Below are positions 31,889 to 41,886 of a DNA stretch of 49,800 bases, piece after piece; the stretch's first letter is position 1, and each line of letters begins with the position of its first letter. Below the pieces are notes generated by a model, which saw only the letters and a program-made list of their open reading frames with translations, ran no database searches and was not told the origin of the DNA. The stretch comes from a virus. A program made the translations under genes and the position numbers. The DNA lies in the IMG/VR virus record IMGVR_UViG_3300023083_000101, positions 1 to 49,800 of that record. One strand, given 5' to 3'.

Positions 31889-32296
31889 ATGTCACTGCTC
31901 GACCTTGTTGTTCCGTTTAAGAAAGTTGTCATTACTCAAGCATCCGAAGACAAGCCTGAAGTTTCTTTCGATGTGTATGGATTAACCACTGACGACTTTG
32001 TCCGATTGGTGGACAGCCACGGCAAAATCCTGGGCGCTATCTTCTTACAGAATGCCAAAGAAGACCTCAAGGATACCGATAACTCAAAGGGCATCATGCT
32101 TCAGTTTCCCGGCTTCGGAGCTGCTTGTATTGCTCTCGGCTGCAAAGAACCTGATGCTGCTGCACACGTCCAAAATCTTCCCCTGATGACCCAGGTAGAA
32201 CTGCTTGCTGCGGTATTCTCGCTTACTTTCCCTGACGGTCTAAAAAAAAGCCTGATCAAACTCGGGCCGACAATCGTACACCTGCTGAAAAAGTAA
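31889..32296 (+). CDS. Tail assembly chaperone G
   Basis: 135 residues. No single diagnostic motif, but the position just before the tape measure, the composition, and a slippery A-run 48 bases before the stop identify the shorter of the two tail assembly chaperones found in long-tailed phages. These coat the tape measure during tail assembly. The leader belongs to the AATAATAAGAA family. Confidence 0.8.
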   Translation: MSLLDLVVPFKKVVITQASEDKPEVSFDVYGLTTDDFVRLVDSHGKILGAIFLQNAKEDLKDTDNSKGIMLQFPGFGAACIALGCKEPDAAAHVQNLPLMTQVELLAAVFSLTFPDGLKKSLIKLGPTIVHLLKK

Positions 32297-32601
32297 GGGA
32301 CTACGAGGCAGACAGGAAGCGCCTAGAGAACGCCGAGGATGGTGATGAGCTAGATAAGTTCGTCGACGTTCTTGTCTCAAACTGTGAATTCCTAATATCC
32401 AGGGGTCATAACACCCCGCACCTAAACCCGTATAAATACTCCATTCGGAAGCTATTCAGGATTGCTGTAGTTCAAAAAGAACTTAGCCGCGAACAGCTAT
32501 TTGCGGAGATGTATGGCAATCACTTGAGCCGAATATCTTGCGTTTCAGGAGATTCAAAACCGTTTAACGATTTGATGATGAAAATTGCCGGAGAGCAATA
32601 A
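31889..32601 (+). CDS. Tail assembly chaperone GT (programmed -1 frameshift product)
   Basis: About 237 residues. The zero frame reads CTA-AAA-AAA-AGC, giving the slippery heptamer A-AAA-AAA at 32242-32248. A -1 slip there opens a second frame (KPDQTRADNRTPAEKVRDYE...) with no stop until the TAA at 32599-32601, which overlaps the tape measure ATG (32601). This is the classic G/GT arrangement; the roughly 300 bases before the tape measure have no other gene. The T part probably recruits the tape measure and tube protein. Confidence 0.88.
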
Positions 32602-35354
32602 TGGCTAGCAACGCTGTAATCAATTTAGTCCTTAAAGCTAAGGACGAAGCATCCAACATACTCACAAGTTCTTTCAGTAAAATCACGGCACTGGCTGCTA
32701 GCGTCGGTCTGGCATTCAAGTTTCATGATGCTATTGAGCAAATGACTGAGTTGGATTTTGCTGCGAAGCGCCTAGGCGTAACTATGCAAGACCTAACTGC
32801 TGCGCAGTACGCGGCATTTAATGGTGCAAACGTCAAGCCCGACCAGTTTCTGGATGCTCTAGATGAAGTTCGGATCAAAGTTGAGGAATTCAGTTCTATT
32901 GGCTCTGGTGGCGCAGTCGACTTCTTTGAAGTCCTGAACATCTCAGCCGAGAAATTTAACAAACTCAATCCTCTGGAGCAGCTCGACAAGATTTCTGAGA
33001 CGATTAAGGGAATGTCTGATAACTCGGCGTTCACATTCCTTGATCAAATCGGGTCTGACTCCCTGCGGAACCTGCTTCCAGTGCTGCGCAACGGTGGGGC
33101 TGAGTTCAAAAGGCTTCGCTCTGAGGCTGAACGACTAAATCTTACCCTGTCGGATGTTGACACTCTGACTGTTTCACAACTGGGAAAGTCATTCGCTCAG
33201 CTTGAAAAAGTTGGTAGTACGGCATTTAACAAAATAGTTGCCGACATCGCTCCTGAGTTGACCGCCCTGACGGAGATGGTTACTGAAGCCATAGTTGGAA
33301 TCTCAAAAGATACTCAGGCACCTGTCAAGGACATCGGGCAGACCTTCCTTGATGTGTTTTCAGGCGTTGTAGCCAGCTTGAATTTTACCACGCAGGTAAA
33401 GAACGCATTCGTGGTTGCCTACAGTGCAATGAAGGAAGTAGTTCTTTCCTTCGCCGAGTTTAACTTGAAGCAATTTCAGTTTCTCGACTCGATCTACACG
33501 AAAAGTGCCAACGGCCTCGTAAACATCTTCAGGGCGGCATTCGCAAAAAACCTGGAGTTCCTGAACTCCACCTTTATCGAGCCGATGAAGCAGTTCGCCA
33601 ATACATTCAATCTGGACGCAGCTGCTGGTCAGATCTCGAAATTCCAGGGTGTTCTCAGTGGGCTTCAAGAATCGTCAAGCAAACCCATTCAGGTCGCGAC
33701 CGAAAATAAAAGTATTGGCGAGACCATCAAGCAGCTTCAGGTACTTAAAGACGAAGCTCATAAGTCTGGGCTAGAAAACTTCAAGGTCTGGAATGACGGC
33801 GATTATCAGAAGCAAACCGAAGAAACTATGGCAAAGATCAAAGCCAAGGTTCTTGAAAACGAAGACAAAACAAATGCTGAGTTAGCAAGACGAAAGGACA
33901 AGTCCGACCAAGACAAAATCGTAAAACTTCAAACTAAAAACGCCGCTGCCTCAGCCCAAATTGCAGCCACCCAAGCTCAGTTACAGGCTGACCTGGCGAA
34001 GAAAGAAATTGATATCACGATCTCGAAGATCGACACCAAAAAACAGATTGAGATTTCCGAACTGCAAGAGCGGGCTCGTCGCGAAAATTTATCAGCAGTC
34101 CAGATCGCTGACGAGAAGTACCGGATCGAACTGGAGGCAGCTAAAAAGCTCAGCGAGCAAAAGAAGCGATCTCTCGAAGTCGACATCAAAGCCCTCCAAG
34201 GCAGCCTTGCGGGCCAGCAGAAACTCCTAGGCGCTACCCAGAACCTAAATGATCGGCCTGGCATCCTGGCAACGATCAATCAATTAGAAGCGGACATCAC
34301 CAGCAAGCGCGCAGACCAGGCAACGATTGGCGCTGAGCTCGTAAACCAATCGGCCCTGCTCAAGGCTGACCGGGCAGCAGAGGTTGGACAGATCAGGCAG
34401 CAGCTGGCTCAGATCAAAGCCGACGCGCAGATCGAGCTGCTGGCAATCGGCGGCGATCAATTCAGCGCTGACATCAAAAAGATCGAGGCCGACTTCAAGG
34501 ACACCATCAAAAACATGGAGTCGTTGGGCGACGACTCTACGGCAATCCAAAAGCTCATTTCCGCAAAGAAAGCCCAAGCGGAGATGCAGGAGATCGAACG
34601 CCAGTACGCGACTTTGAAGTCAAAGCTGGAAAAGCATCAGATCTCTCCACTGGACTATCTTGATCAAGCCAACAAGTTAGAGGATCGCGGTACAAAGGCC
34701 GCTGAGGTCACCGGCAACCCGGCAGATCTCGACAAAGTTAAGAAGGCTGCGCAGGACGCAAGGGCTGAAGTGTTTGACCTGCAAACGCTGACTGACAACG
34801 TGTCGAGCAGCCTTCAGGGTGGCCTTGAGGGCCTGTTTACTGACTTCATCTCTGGCACAAAGTCGGCCAAAGAAGCGTTTGCAGACTTTGCACAAGGTGT
34901 CTTGAGTGAGGTCGCGAAGATCATTGCAAAACTGCTGATTCAACTGGCCATTCAGTCGATGCTTTCAGCTTACACCGGTGGTGCCAGCGCAGGTGCAGGC
35001 AGCTTGATAGGAGCGCTGGGGAATCTCGGTGGTTCAGGGGGTTCTGGCGGACTGCCGAAATTCCATACGGGAGGAATTATTGGCGGCATGCCGAATCTGG
35101 GCCTGACCAAAGATGAAGCTCTGATTATCGGAAAGAAAGGTGAGGAAGTGTTAACTGAGAATAGTCCGCGCCACAGAGACAATTATGGTAAAGGAGGTGG
35201 AAGTGGTGGCGGACGATCTGCCCAAGCACAGAATATTGGCATCTATAATGTTCTCGATCCGCAATCCATTGCAAGTTCAATGGAAGGTAAAGATGGTGAG
35301 CGTATGGTAATGAACCATATTCGCGCAAACATGAATGAGATCAAGAACATGTGA
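32601..35354 (+). CDS. Tape measure protein
   Basis: 917 residues, the largest protein of the window. N-terminal tape-measure-like helical segment (VLKAKDEASNILTSSFSKIT), long central coiled coils (about 440-720, with repeated Lys/Glu/Gln heptads), then the C-terminal block with QGVLSEVAKIIAKLLIQLAIQ and a Gly-rich hydrophobic run (SAYTGGASAGAGSLIGALGN) followed by GGIIGGMPNLGLTKDEALIIGKKGEE, typical of tape-measure C-termini. It sets tail length and enters the cell during DNA ejection. At about 1.5 angstrom per residue it predicts a tail of roughly 140 nm. The start overlaps the GT stop. Confidence 0.93.
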   Translation: MASNAVINLVLKAKDEASNILTSSFSKITALAASVGLAFKFHDAIEQMTELDFAAKRLGVTMQDLTAAQYAAFNGANVKPDQFLDALDEVRIKVEEFSSIGSGGAVDFFEVLNISAEKFNKLNPLEQLDKISETIKGMSDNSAFTFLDQIGSDSLRNLLPVLRNGGAEFKRLRSEAERLNLTLSDVDTLTVSQLGKSFAQLEKVGSTAFNKIVADIAPELTALTEMVTEAIVGISKDTQAPVKDIGQTFLDVFSGVVASLNFTTQVKNAFVVAYSAMKEVVLSFAEFNLKQFQFLDSIYTKSANGLVNIFRAAFAKNLEFLNSTFIEPMKQFANTFNLDAAAGQISKFQGVLSGLQESSSKPIQVATENKSIGETIKQLQVLKDEAHKSGLENFKVWNDGDYQKQTEETMAKIKAKVLENEDKTNAELARRKDKSDQDKIVKLQTKNAAASAQIAATQAQLQADLAKKEIDITISKIDTKKQIEISELQERARRENLSAVQIADEKYRIELEAAKKLSEQKKRSLEVDIKALQGSLAGQQKLLGATQNLNDRPGILATINQLEADITSKRADQATIGAELVNQSALLKADRAAEVGQIRQQLAQIKADAQIELLAIGGDQFSADIKKIEADFKDTIKNMESLGDDSTAIQKLISAKKAQAEMQEIERQYATLKSKLEKHQISPLDYLDQANKLEDRGTKAAEVTGNPADLDKVKKAAQDARAEVFDLQTLTDNVSSSLQGGLEGLFTDFISGTKSAKEAFADFAQGVLSEVAKIIAKLLIQLAIQSMLSAYTGGASAGAGSLIGALGNLGGSGGSGGLPKFHTGGIIGGMPNLGLTKDEALIIGKKGEEVLTENSPRHRDNYGKGGGSGGGRSAQAQNIGIYNVLDPQSIASSMEGKDGERMVMNHIRANMNEIKNM

Positions 35355-35389
35355 TAATATATAGCTACCGACTAATAAGAACAAAAGAA
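35352..35389 (+). promoter_or_regulatory. Leader element TGATAATAT / CTAATAAGAA before 35390
   Basis: TGATAATAT overlaps the tape measure stop; CTAATAAGAACAAAAG ends just before the ATG at 35390. There is no Shine-Dalgarno sequence, so the A-rich leader may itself promote initiation. Confidence 0.45.
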
Positions 35390-36262
35390 ATGACAGTAGC
35401 TATCCAAACTTACGCCAACGGTGACGCTTGGCTCTCATCTTTATGTGCTGATATTTTGCCGTCAAATGGCTGGGAGGTAGTTCGAGATGCTTCGAGTGAG
35501 AAGGTATTCGGATTACCTGGCGGCGCTGGGTTTGTGGCGTTTCTGATCGGTGCCGGAGTTGTCGAGGTTCAGGCATTCCCAGTTTTCGATTCTGATCAAC
35601 CTGTTGCTGCCCAAGCTGGTGGGTTTAGCTATGCGTATTCTCCATTCCTGCCGCGCTTTGCCCTGCCTGCGGGAGAAGTGAAGGTTTGGACGCTGGTGAA
35701 TTCCAGGCGTTTGTGTGGAGTCATCAAATCCGGGGCTTCGTACTATTCGTTCTATGCCGGGTTGATCCTGCCGTTCGGCTCAAATCGCGTGTACCCATTT
35801 CCGTGTTTCATCGGCGGGTGTGGTGAGCTCGGTGGGTCGAAAGAGTCAGCGTACCCCTTTATGTCGGGTGGCAACCAATACTGCCCAAAGGTCTGTTTGC
35901 CTGGCGGTAGGTGGCAGATCGTGGGTGGGAATTCTGGTGGCAACAGTTCTTTTACGAACGAATATCCATACTCCTATTCGTATGGTTTTATCCACCCGTT
36001 TGATGGGAAGTACCACCGTTTGAGGGGCAATATTGACGGCGGCGCTGTCGTGTATCCAGCATTAGTGGTGAGCTCTGGGCGGTCGTCTGATACCGACGTT
36101 TTGAATGCGGATGACGGCGTTTGGTTGGGGTATTTGGACGGTGTGGTTGCGATCCCTCAGGGGCGGTCTGCTGAGTCTGTCATTGCCATTGATGGGGTTG
36201 ATTACCTGGTCGTGCCCAACGTGTCCAAGGCCACTGAAACTTATGGGCTGAGGCTGGTATGA
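35390..36262 (+). CDS. Minor tail protein, paralogue 1
   Basis: 290 residues from the ATG at 35390; the in-frame start at 35351 would overlap the tape measure and lacks a ribosome site. Aromatic, Gly-rich, beta-rich (PFLPRFALPAGEVKVWTLVNSRRLCGVIKSG). It shares general layout with the next gene (an N-terminal helical T/S-D-W-L..L..GW.V.R segment, then surface-virion-like beta strands), so the two look like a diverged duplication. Located between tape measure and tail-tip genes. Exact structural role unknown. Confidence 0.6.
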   Translation: MTVAIQTYANGDAWLSSLCADILPSNGWEVVRDASSEKVFGLPGGAGFVAFLIGAGVVEVQAFPVFDSDQPVAAQAGGFSYAYSPFLPRFALPAGEVKVWTLVNSRRLCGVIKSGASYYSFYAGLILPFGSNRVYPFPCFIGGCGELGGSKESAYPFMSGGNQYCPKVCLPGGRWQIVGGNSGGNSSFTNEYPYSYSYGFIHPFDGKYHRLRGNIDGGAVVYPALVVSSGRSSDTDVLNADDGVWLGYLDGVVAIPQGRSAESVIAIDGVDYLVVPNVSKATETYGLRLV

Positions 36263-37200
36263 AGCACTACTCATCTCGCTACACATCAGCCGATGACCTG
36301 GTCTCAGTGATCAAACAGCGGCTGGAATTGGAGGGCTGGACAGTCAATCGGTACGGTGGCTTTTCAGACCCTCGGATTGGCATCCAGCTAATGATCTCTC
36401 GCGGGGATGCTTTTTTCTGCTTGAGGAGCTTTGGTGAGTCGAGCCCATACGTCGATTACTACGCAGCTAGCAGCATTGGGCAGCATGGGGTGATCGTCTC
36501 TGCCGCGAGTGGCTACAGCGATAGCGCAGGCTTCATCAATCAGCCGGGTTTTCAGTCGTCGCCAAAGTGCTGCGTTGAGTCGGGGGAGTCCGCTGGGGTG
36601 TGCCACTTCTTTATCGCTGACGATCTGGTGATGTTCGTCACTGAGCGCGCCGGAGGTCTGTATTCGTGCCTGTCGTTCGGCGTATTGCCAGTTCTGTCTC
36701 CTGGAACGGGTGGCCAGTTTGTGACGTCCACTGAGAGCTACCTGAGCACGCAAAAACAACCGCTATTCGCGAATGCATACGCAACTTTTGGAGTGCGCCT
36801 GGCTCACGCGGAGTGGTCGGGTTGGGACGTTGGTGGCAGGACGTGGGGGCCGCTGAGGCCCATTAGCCAGGGGGCTTTGATCGGCGTTCCGCATTTTCAC
36901 CAAAATGGGACTGAGTACGGAAACGTCGGGACTGTGTCGCGAGCGAAGGGGCTAGTCGGTGGTATTGATGGTCTGGTTCCCATCACGCTGTTTACCGAGT
37001 TCGGCGGTGGGTTTGCTCCATTTGCCGAGCTACCGGAGATATTCCTCGTTCCTATGGACTCTTTCGAGCCTGGTGCCGTGTACGAGCTCGGGTCGCATAG
37101 ATTTTCGATCTTCCCTCAGCGCACGAAAGCGTTTCCGGCTGATCGTGATTACCCTCATTTTAACCTTGGCATCGCGGTGCTCCTGGACTCAACGACATGA
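36259..37200 (+). CDS. Minor tail protein, paralogue 2
   Basis: 313 residues, coupled to the previous gene by an ATGA overlap and to the next by another. N-terminus (DDLVSVIKQRLELEGWTVNRYGG) aligns with LSSLCADILPSNGWEVVRDAS of paralogue 1, and both continue with long beta-rich, Cys-containing domains. Probable tail-tip or virion protein. Confidence 0.6.
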   Translation: MKHYSSRYTSADDLVSVIKQRLELEGWTVNRYGGFSDPRIGIQLMISRGDAFFCLRSFGESSPYVDYYAASSIGQHGVIVSAASGYSDSAGFINQPGFQSSPKCCVESGESAGVCHFFIADDLVMFVTERAGGLYSCLSFGVLPVLSPGTGGQFVTSTESYLSTQKQPLFANAYATFGVRLAHAEWSGWDVGGRTWGPLRPISQGALIGVPHFHQNGTEYGNVGTVSRAKGLVGGIDGLVPITLFTEFGGGFAPFAELPEIFLVPMDSFEPGAVYELGSHRFSIFPQRTKAFPADRDYPHFNLGIAVLLDSTT

Positions 37201-38711
37201 ATCAGATAGCCAGGAGCTTCGGCTCATTTTTCTTCGATAACGTCTTCATTTCTCCGGCGCGGATTGATGCCGGGGTGGTTGTGCCTGGGGAAGAGTTCAA
37301 TTTCGAGTTGTGGCACTCATTCACATCGCCAAAGCAGCTGACAGGACTTACGCAGACGGGCGCATTCGGCATTGAGCTCGAAGGGGTCACATCAGGCTCA
37401 CTGGGGTCATTTGAGTCGTTTGATTACAAGATTTCTCTGAACCAAGCGAACGGCCTAGTCGACTACCGGGCGGCTTTCGATTTCGGGTCAGGATCTGAAT
37501 ACAGCTTCATACTTACCGCCTCCATGGCTTTGGTAATGCCCGAACGGATCGACTGGTCTACTCAGCCTGAGATGAGCATCCAATATCTGACAGAGGTCAT
37601 CGAAGCGTTTGATGGCACAGAGCAACGCATCGCCTTGCGTGACACACCGCGCTGTTCCCTGAGCTACATGTACAGCATGACTGACGAGCAGCAGTACAGG
37701 TTTGATAACAAGATAGCTTCGACCACTGGAACCATGCTCGTCCCACTGTGGCCATTACAGTGCCGGTTGTCTCGGGGCATCTTGCCTGGTGATACTCGCA
37801 TTGACCTGATCGAAGTGTCAGCACACCTAGCGAGCTCAGAGACCATCCTGGTATCGGAAGATGATCGACATGAGATCTTATCCGTGGAGTCGGTGGCTGG
37901 TCAGGCGGTAACTCTAAAAAGTATGGCTAAGAATGACTTCTCAGAGTCAGCAATCGTAGTCCCGTTACGCATCGCATACCCATCCGATGAGTCGAATTCC
38001 ACATCCCTCCTGCGCAACTTTGATCAGCACACAATCACATACGACCTGGACGAAACTCAGATCCAGAAGCCAACGCCAGTCGACGACTTCGAGCGCCTGA
38101 ACAGCAGGCCAATTTTCCCGTTCCGCCCAGACCGCTCGAAGGATGTCACGACGCAATACAACCGCCTCCGCGAAACCCTTGACCCTCTGATCGGAGCCCG
38201 GAGCATCTACGACCGATCAAGGGGCACCGTGAAAATTCTCGGGCAGACATTTACCTTTTTCTCCGAGCAGGAACGTCAGCGATTCGAGGATTTCGCAGAG
38301 CTTATGAACGGCGCGCAGGGTGAGTTTTACATCGAAGGCCCAGGCCAAGCGTTCGAGCTCAGCGAAGACATCGTCGTCCCAACATACAAGTTCAAGATCA
38401 AGAGTAGCGGATACACTAACTTCGCTAACAGCAACTCGCTCGCCCCAATAGTGGCAATAAAACTGTACAATGGAACCACTACTTACAAAACAATCCTGAA
38501 CGCCACTAGCAACCCAGACGGCACAGAAACAATCACAACAAAAGAACTCACGAACAACCTGAAAACCAGCGACATCGAAACAGTCGTATCGGTTTACCTC
38601 GCTCGATTTGATTCGGACGAATTTCGCTACATCTTCGGCACCAATGAAGTGTCGACTATAACTAAAAATATACGGCAACTACTCTATGCTGACACTGCAA
38701 TCGATACATAA
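37197..38711 (+). CDS. Minor tail protein
   Basis: 504 residues, beta-rich, with segments FFFDNVFISPARIDAGVVVPG and RLRETLDPLIGARSIYDRSRGT...GQTFTFFSEQERQRFEDFAELMNGAQGEFYIEG. Order (tape measure, minor proteins, DUF2163-like hub, tail tip) suggests the position of the distal tail or hub-linked protein. It overlaps the DUF2163-like gene by 26 bases. No specific family assigned. Confidence 0.6.
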   Translation: MNQIARSFGSFFFDNVFISPARIDAGVVVPGEEFNFELWHSFTSPKQLTGLTQTGAFGIELEGVTSGSLGSFESFDYKISLNQANGLVDYRAAFDFGSGSEYSFILTASMALVMPERIDWSTQPEMSIQYLTEVIEAFDGTEQRIALRDTPRCSLSYMYSMTDEQQYRFDNKIASTTGTMLVPLWPLQCRLSRGILPGDTRIDLIEVSAHLASSETILVSEDDRHEILSVESVAGQAVTLKSMAKNDFSESAIVVPLRIAYPSDESNSTSLLRNFDQHTITYDLDETQIQKPTPVDDFERLNSRPIFPFRPDRSKDVTTQYNRLRETLDPLIGARSIYDRSRGTVKILGQTFTFFSEQERQRFEDFAELMNGAQGEFYIEGPGQAFELSEDIVVPTYKFKIKSSGYTNFANSNSLAPIVAIKLYNGTTTYKTILNATSNPDGTETITTKELTNNLKTSDIETVVSVYLARFDSDEFRYIFGTNEVSTITKNIRQLLYADTAIDT

Positions 38712-39486
38712 AGCGCTATCTCTGTCACGTCCAATCGAGCTATTTCTTTTTGAGCACGGCACGGAAAAGTACGCTTACACTTCTGGCAGCCGTCAGCACC
38801 TTCACACCGACGGCCTGATCTACAAGCCGTTGAGCCTGAAGCGCGGCAAAGTCCAGCGCACTGCTGAAGACTACAAAAACCAGCTCACTCTCGACATTCC
38901 CGGCGACTCACCAGTCCCGCTGCTGTTCCGCAGCCATTTGCCGTCAAACCACGTGACGTTGAAGGTCTTCCAGACGCAGCGCGACCTGCCCGGTGAGTCG
39001 ATCAACATCTTCGCCGGTGAGGTCACCTCAGTCACATGGAACAACAGCATCGCAAGCCTGGCGTGCAACCCTGTCTCCCGCTCACTGACTCGCCAGGTTC
39101 TGCGCTGCGGCTACCAGAGTCAGTGCAATCACCACCTATACGACACGCGTTGCGGCCTACAAATCCAGGACTGGCAAGAAGACACGACCGTCTCGGCAAT
39201 CAAAGACAACGGCTTCACCGTCGAAGTAGCTAGCAAGGAGAATCCTGACGACTACTACATCACGGGTTTGTTATCAAAGAACGGAAGCGACTTCCGGATG
39301 ATCACCTCGTGTGTCGGGAACACTTTCAAACTAATGTCGCCGATTGATGGGCTCAAGGTTGGTGACGCTATCCAGGTTGCCAAGGGGTGTGATCACTCTG
39401 CTGAGTCGTGCCACTCGCTTGATAACTTTGACAACTTTCTGGGGTTCTTGACAATCCCGACTGACAATCCTTTTCAAGTTTACTAA
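38686..39486 (+). CDS. Tail hub protein, DUF2163-like with Cys cluster
   Basis: 266 residues. N-terminal half beta-rich (IELFLFEHGTEKYAYTSGSR...YKPLSLKRGKVQRTAED...LTLDIPGDSPV), then a cysteine-rich C-terminal region (CGYQSQCNHHLYDTRC, then CDHSAESCHSLDNFDNFLGF). This layout matches DUF2163/phage_BR0599 proteins, tail-hub components of gene transfer agents and siphophages that bind an iron-sulfur cluster through conserved cysteines. It should sit at the tail tip next to the 788-residue fibre. Confidence 0.8.
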   Translation: MLTLQSIHKALSLSRPIELFLFEHGTEKYAYTSGSRQHLHTDGLIYKPLSLKRGKVQRTAEDYKNQLTLDIPGDSPVPLLFRSHLPSNHVTLKVFQTQRDLPGESINIFAGEVTSVTWNNSIASLACNPVSRSLTRQVLRCGYQSQCNHHLYDTRCGLQIQDWQEDTTVSAIKDNGFTVEVASKENPDDYYITGLLSKNGSDFRMITSCVGNTFKLMSPIDGLKVGDAIQVAKGCDHSAESCHSLDNFDNFLGFLTIPTDNPFQVY

Positions 39487-39500
39487 TAACATACCTATAA

Positions 39501-39515
39501 AAATAATAAGAAGGT
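39501..39515 (+). promoter_or_regulatory. AAATAATAAGAAGGT leader element before the tail tip gene
   Basis: Recurring leader fused to a ribosome-site-like AAGGT, five bases before the ATG at 39520. Confidence 0.5.
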
Positions 39516-39519
39516 AAGC

Positions 39520-41886
39520 ATGGTTTACTTCATGATGGCAATGATGGTTTTGTCCATGTACTTGTCAATCAAGATGCAAAAGAAGCCCGAGAAGCCGACT
39601 GCGGCAGGGCTTGAAGACTTTAGCTTCCCGTCTGCTGCTGAGCGCCCGATTCAAGTTCTGGCTGGTACGCGAAGGATTTCTGGGCCGAACGTTCTCTGGT
39701 ACGGCGACCTGCGAACCACGGCCATCAAGACAGTCACCAAGGGGATGTTCAGCTCTAAGAAAACCGTGACTGGTTACAGGTACTACATGGGCGTCCAGCT
39801 CGGCATTTGCCACGGCCCGGATGTCCAGCTCCGTGAGATCAAGTTCGGGGACGACGTGGCATGGTCAGGGCTGAGCACTGGTGGCCCAATCCAGATCGAT
39901 AAGCCTGCTCTCTTTGGCGGCGACACCAATGGATCTGGTGGCATATCCGGGACGATGAGGTTTTATCCTGGTGCGCTGACCCAGACTGCGAACGAGTACC
40001 TGGTATCCAATGTTGGAAGCGACCTGGTGTCAGCGATCCGTGGCGTTTCGTACTGCGTAATGGAGGGCATGTACATCGGGAACTCATCGAGCCCGCAAGC
40101 CACGAGCTTTGTGGTCAGCAGATTCCCGAAATCCCCTGACGAGCGCTTCAGCGACTACGAACAAATTGGACTCGACGCAAACCCTGCCTTTTTTATCTAC
40201 GAAGTGATCACCCACGGTCTCTACGGCGCTGACCTTGGCTACTCGTCAATCGATCTGGACTCGTTCACATCAGCGGCTAAAACCCTCTTTGACGAAGGCC
40301 TGGGCGTCTCTGCTGTCATTGACTCATCGACGACTGCCGGTGACGTGATCAATGACATCAAGCGAGTGATTCAGGGATCTCTTCAGACAGACCCGGCGAC
40401 CGGCGCGCTCAAGCTCAGGCTGATCAGAAACGACTACATCGTCGACGAGCTGCCCTTGCTCGATCAGTCAAACATCAAGAATCTCTCTGGCTTCACACGC
40501 GGATCACTCGACACCGCGATCACCGAAGTGAAGCTAAAGTACACAAGCATCGACGATGACTTCACTGAGCGCACAGTTATCGCTCAGAACAATGCTGTTC
40601 GCATCCACAAGGGTGACTCTGATGGCCAGGTTGTCCAGATGCCGATGGTGAGCACACGCAAGACTGCTTCCGAGATCGTCATGCGTGAGATGGCCAGTGC
40701 ATCGGTTCCCTTGGCTACGTGCACTGCTGAATGCAACCGTGGGCCAGCACATACCGAGGTCGGTGACGTAGTGCGTCTAAGCTGGCCAGCGGAAGGCGTC
40801 GATAACCTTGTCATGCGCGTGACCGGCGTTGACCTCGGTGCTCCCCAGGATGGATCGGTACGCCTCACGCTCGTGCAGGACGTTTTCGGTGTCTTCCTTA
40901 GCATTTATGCAGACGGCTCCGAACGGACTTGGACAAAACCCACGTTCCAAGCAACCGACATCACGCGCTACGACATTATCGATGCTCCGACAATTTTGAC
41001 GACAAACCAGACCACTGGAAGCGTCCTGGTCGTGGCTGAAAATCCTGGCGTTGCGTTGGACTACCAACTCCAGATGCGTGGTGGTGTCGATAGCGGGTAC
41101 GTCGATGCTGGAGCGATGCCGTTCACCCCGTTGTTTTCTACGGCTGTTACGATGAGCACGGGATGGACTGATGTGAGCCTGGTTCTGTCCGGGCCATCTG
41201 CGGAGCTGTCTTCCATCACGCAGGAGGAGGTTCGTCAGGGGCTTGGTTTGATGCTGCTCGTCAGTGCTTTAGGCAAGGAATGGGTCTCGTATCAGAATGC
41301 GGTGGCAGGCAACTCGACCACAGTGACTTTGGGCCTGATCAACCGTGGGCTGTTCGGAACTAAGCCGCTGGCTCACCCTGCAGGAGCCCGTGCGTGGGCG
41401 GTTTCGGAAGGTTTCGGGGTTACCGACTGGCAGTCCGGTCGGAGTGAGTCTGTGTCGATAAGAATGCTTCCCAGAACGCAGACGGGAGTGCTCGATGTTG
41501 ATGATGCTGTCGTGCATTCGTACAGCGTTGCCGGTGCCAACCTGGCCCCGTGGATGCCTGGGCGTGTGCGTGTGAATGGCGTCGAGGGTGGGCAGATTTC
41601 TGGTGTTGCGACGTTGACCTGGAGGAAGCGCGACGGCGCCGTGCCTGCTGTGGTGTTCAAATGCGACGACGTGAGTCAGGTGAGCGATTCGACGTATCAA
41701 GTAGTCGTTAAATCGGGGAGCAGTGTCGTCAAGACTGTCACCGGGATCACTGGGGAATCGTGGTCGTTTGCTGACGAGACGACTCTGAACGGCGGGGCTT
41801 ACTACAGCAGCCTGACTTTTGAGGTCGTTGCTCAAAAGCCAGGGTTTTCGGACTCGCGTGTCAGCACAGTCAAGGTCGATAGATGA
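39520..41886 (+). CDS. Tail tip / central fibre protein
   Basis: 788 residues. N-terminal hydrophobic helix (MVYFMMAMMVLSMYLSIKMQ), then RPIQVLAGTRRISGPNVLWYGDLR and the central region with PATGALKLRLIRNDYIVDELPLL, both typical of siphophage tail-tip attachment proteins (J-like or phage-tail_3 type). The C-terminal 250 residues are Ig/fibronectin-like strands. It contacts the host surface and caps the tube. It ends back-to-back with the next leftward gene (TGA immediately followed by its stop complement, TCA). Confidence 0.8.
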   Translation: MVYFMMAMMVLSMYLSIKMQKKPEKPTAAGLEDFSFPSAAERPIQVLAGTRRISGPNVLWYGDLRTTAIKTVTKGMFSSKKTVTGYRYYMGVQLGICHGPDVQLREIKFGDDVAWSGLSTGGPIQIDKPALFGGDTNGSGGISGTMRFYPGALTQTANEYLVSNVGSDLVSAIRGVSYCVMEGMYIGNSSSPQATSFVVSRFPKSPDERFSDYEQIGLDANPAFFIYEVITHGLYGADLGYSSIDLDSFTSAAKTLFDEGLGVSAVIDSSTTAGDVINDIKRVIQGSLQTDPATGALKLRLIRNDYIVDELPLLDQSNIKNLSGFTRGSLDTAITEVKLKYTSIDDDFTERTVIAQNNAVRIHKGDSDGQVVQMPMVSTRKTASEIVMREMASASVPLATCTAECNRGPAHTEVGDVVRLSWPAEGVDNLVMRVTGVDLGAPQDGSVRLTLVQDVFGVFLSIYADGSERTWTKPTFQATDITRYDIIDAPTILTTNQTTGSVLVVAENPGVALDYQLQMRGGVDSGYVDAGAMPFTPLFSTAVTMSTGWTDVSLVLSGPSAELSSITQEEVRQGLGLMLLVSALGKEWVSYQNAVAGNSTTVTLGLINRGLFGTKPLAHPAGARAWAVSEGFGVTDWQSGRSESVSIRMLPRTQTGVLDVDDAVVHSYSVAGANLAPWMPGRVRVNGVEGGQISGVATLTWRKRDGAVPAVVFKCDDVSQVSDSTYQVVVKSGSSVVKTVTGITGESWSFADETTLNGGAYYSSLTFEVVAQKPGFSDSRVSTVKVDR

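Noticed and set aside
32281-32600. Gap between chaperone G and tape measure considered as a separate gene
   Set aside because: No independent start; the open frame joins the chaperone gene through a -1 slip at an A-rich heptamer.
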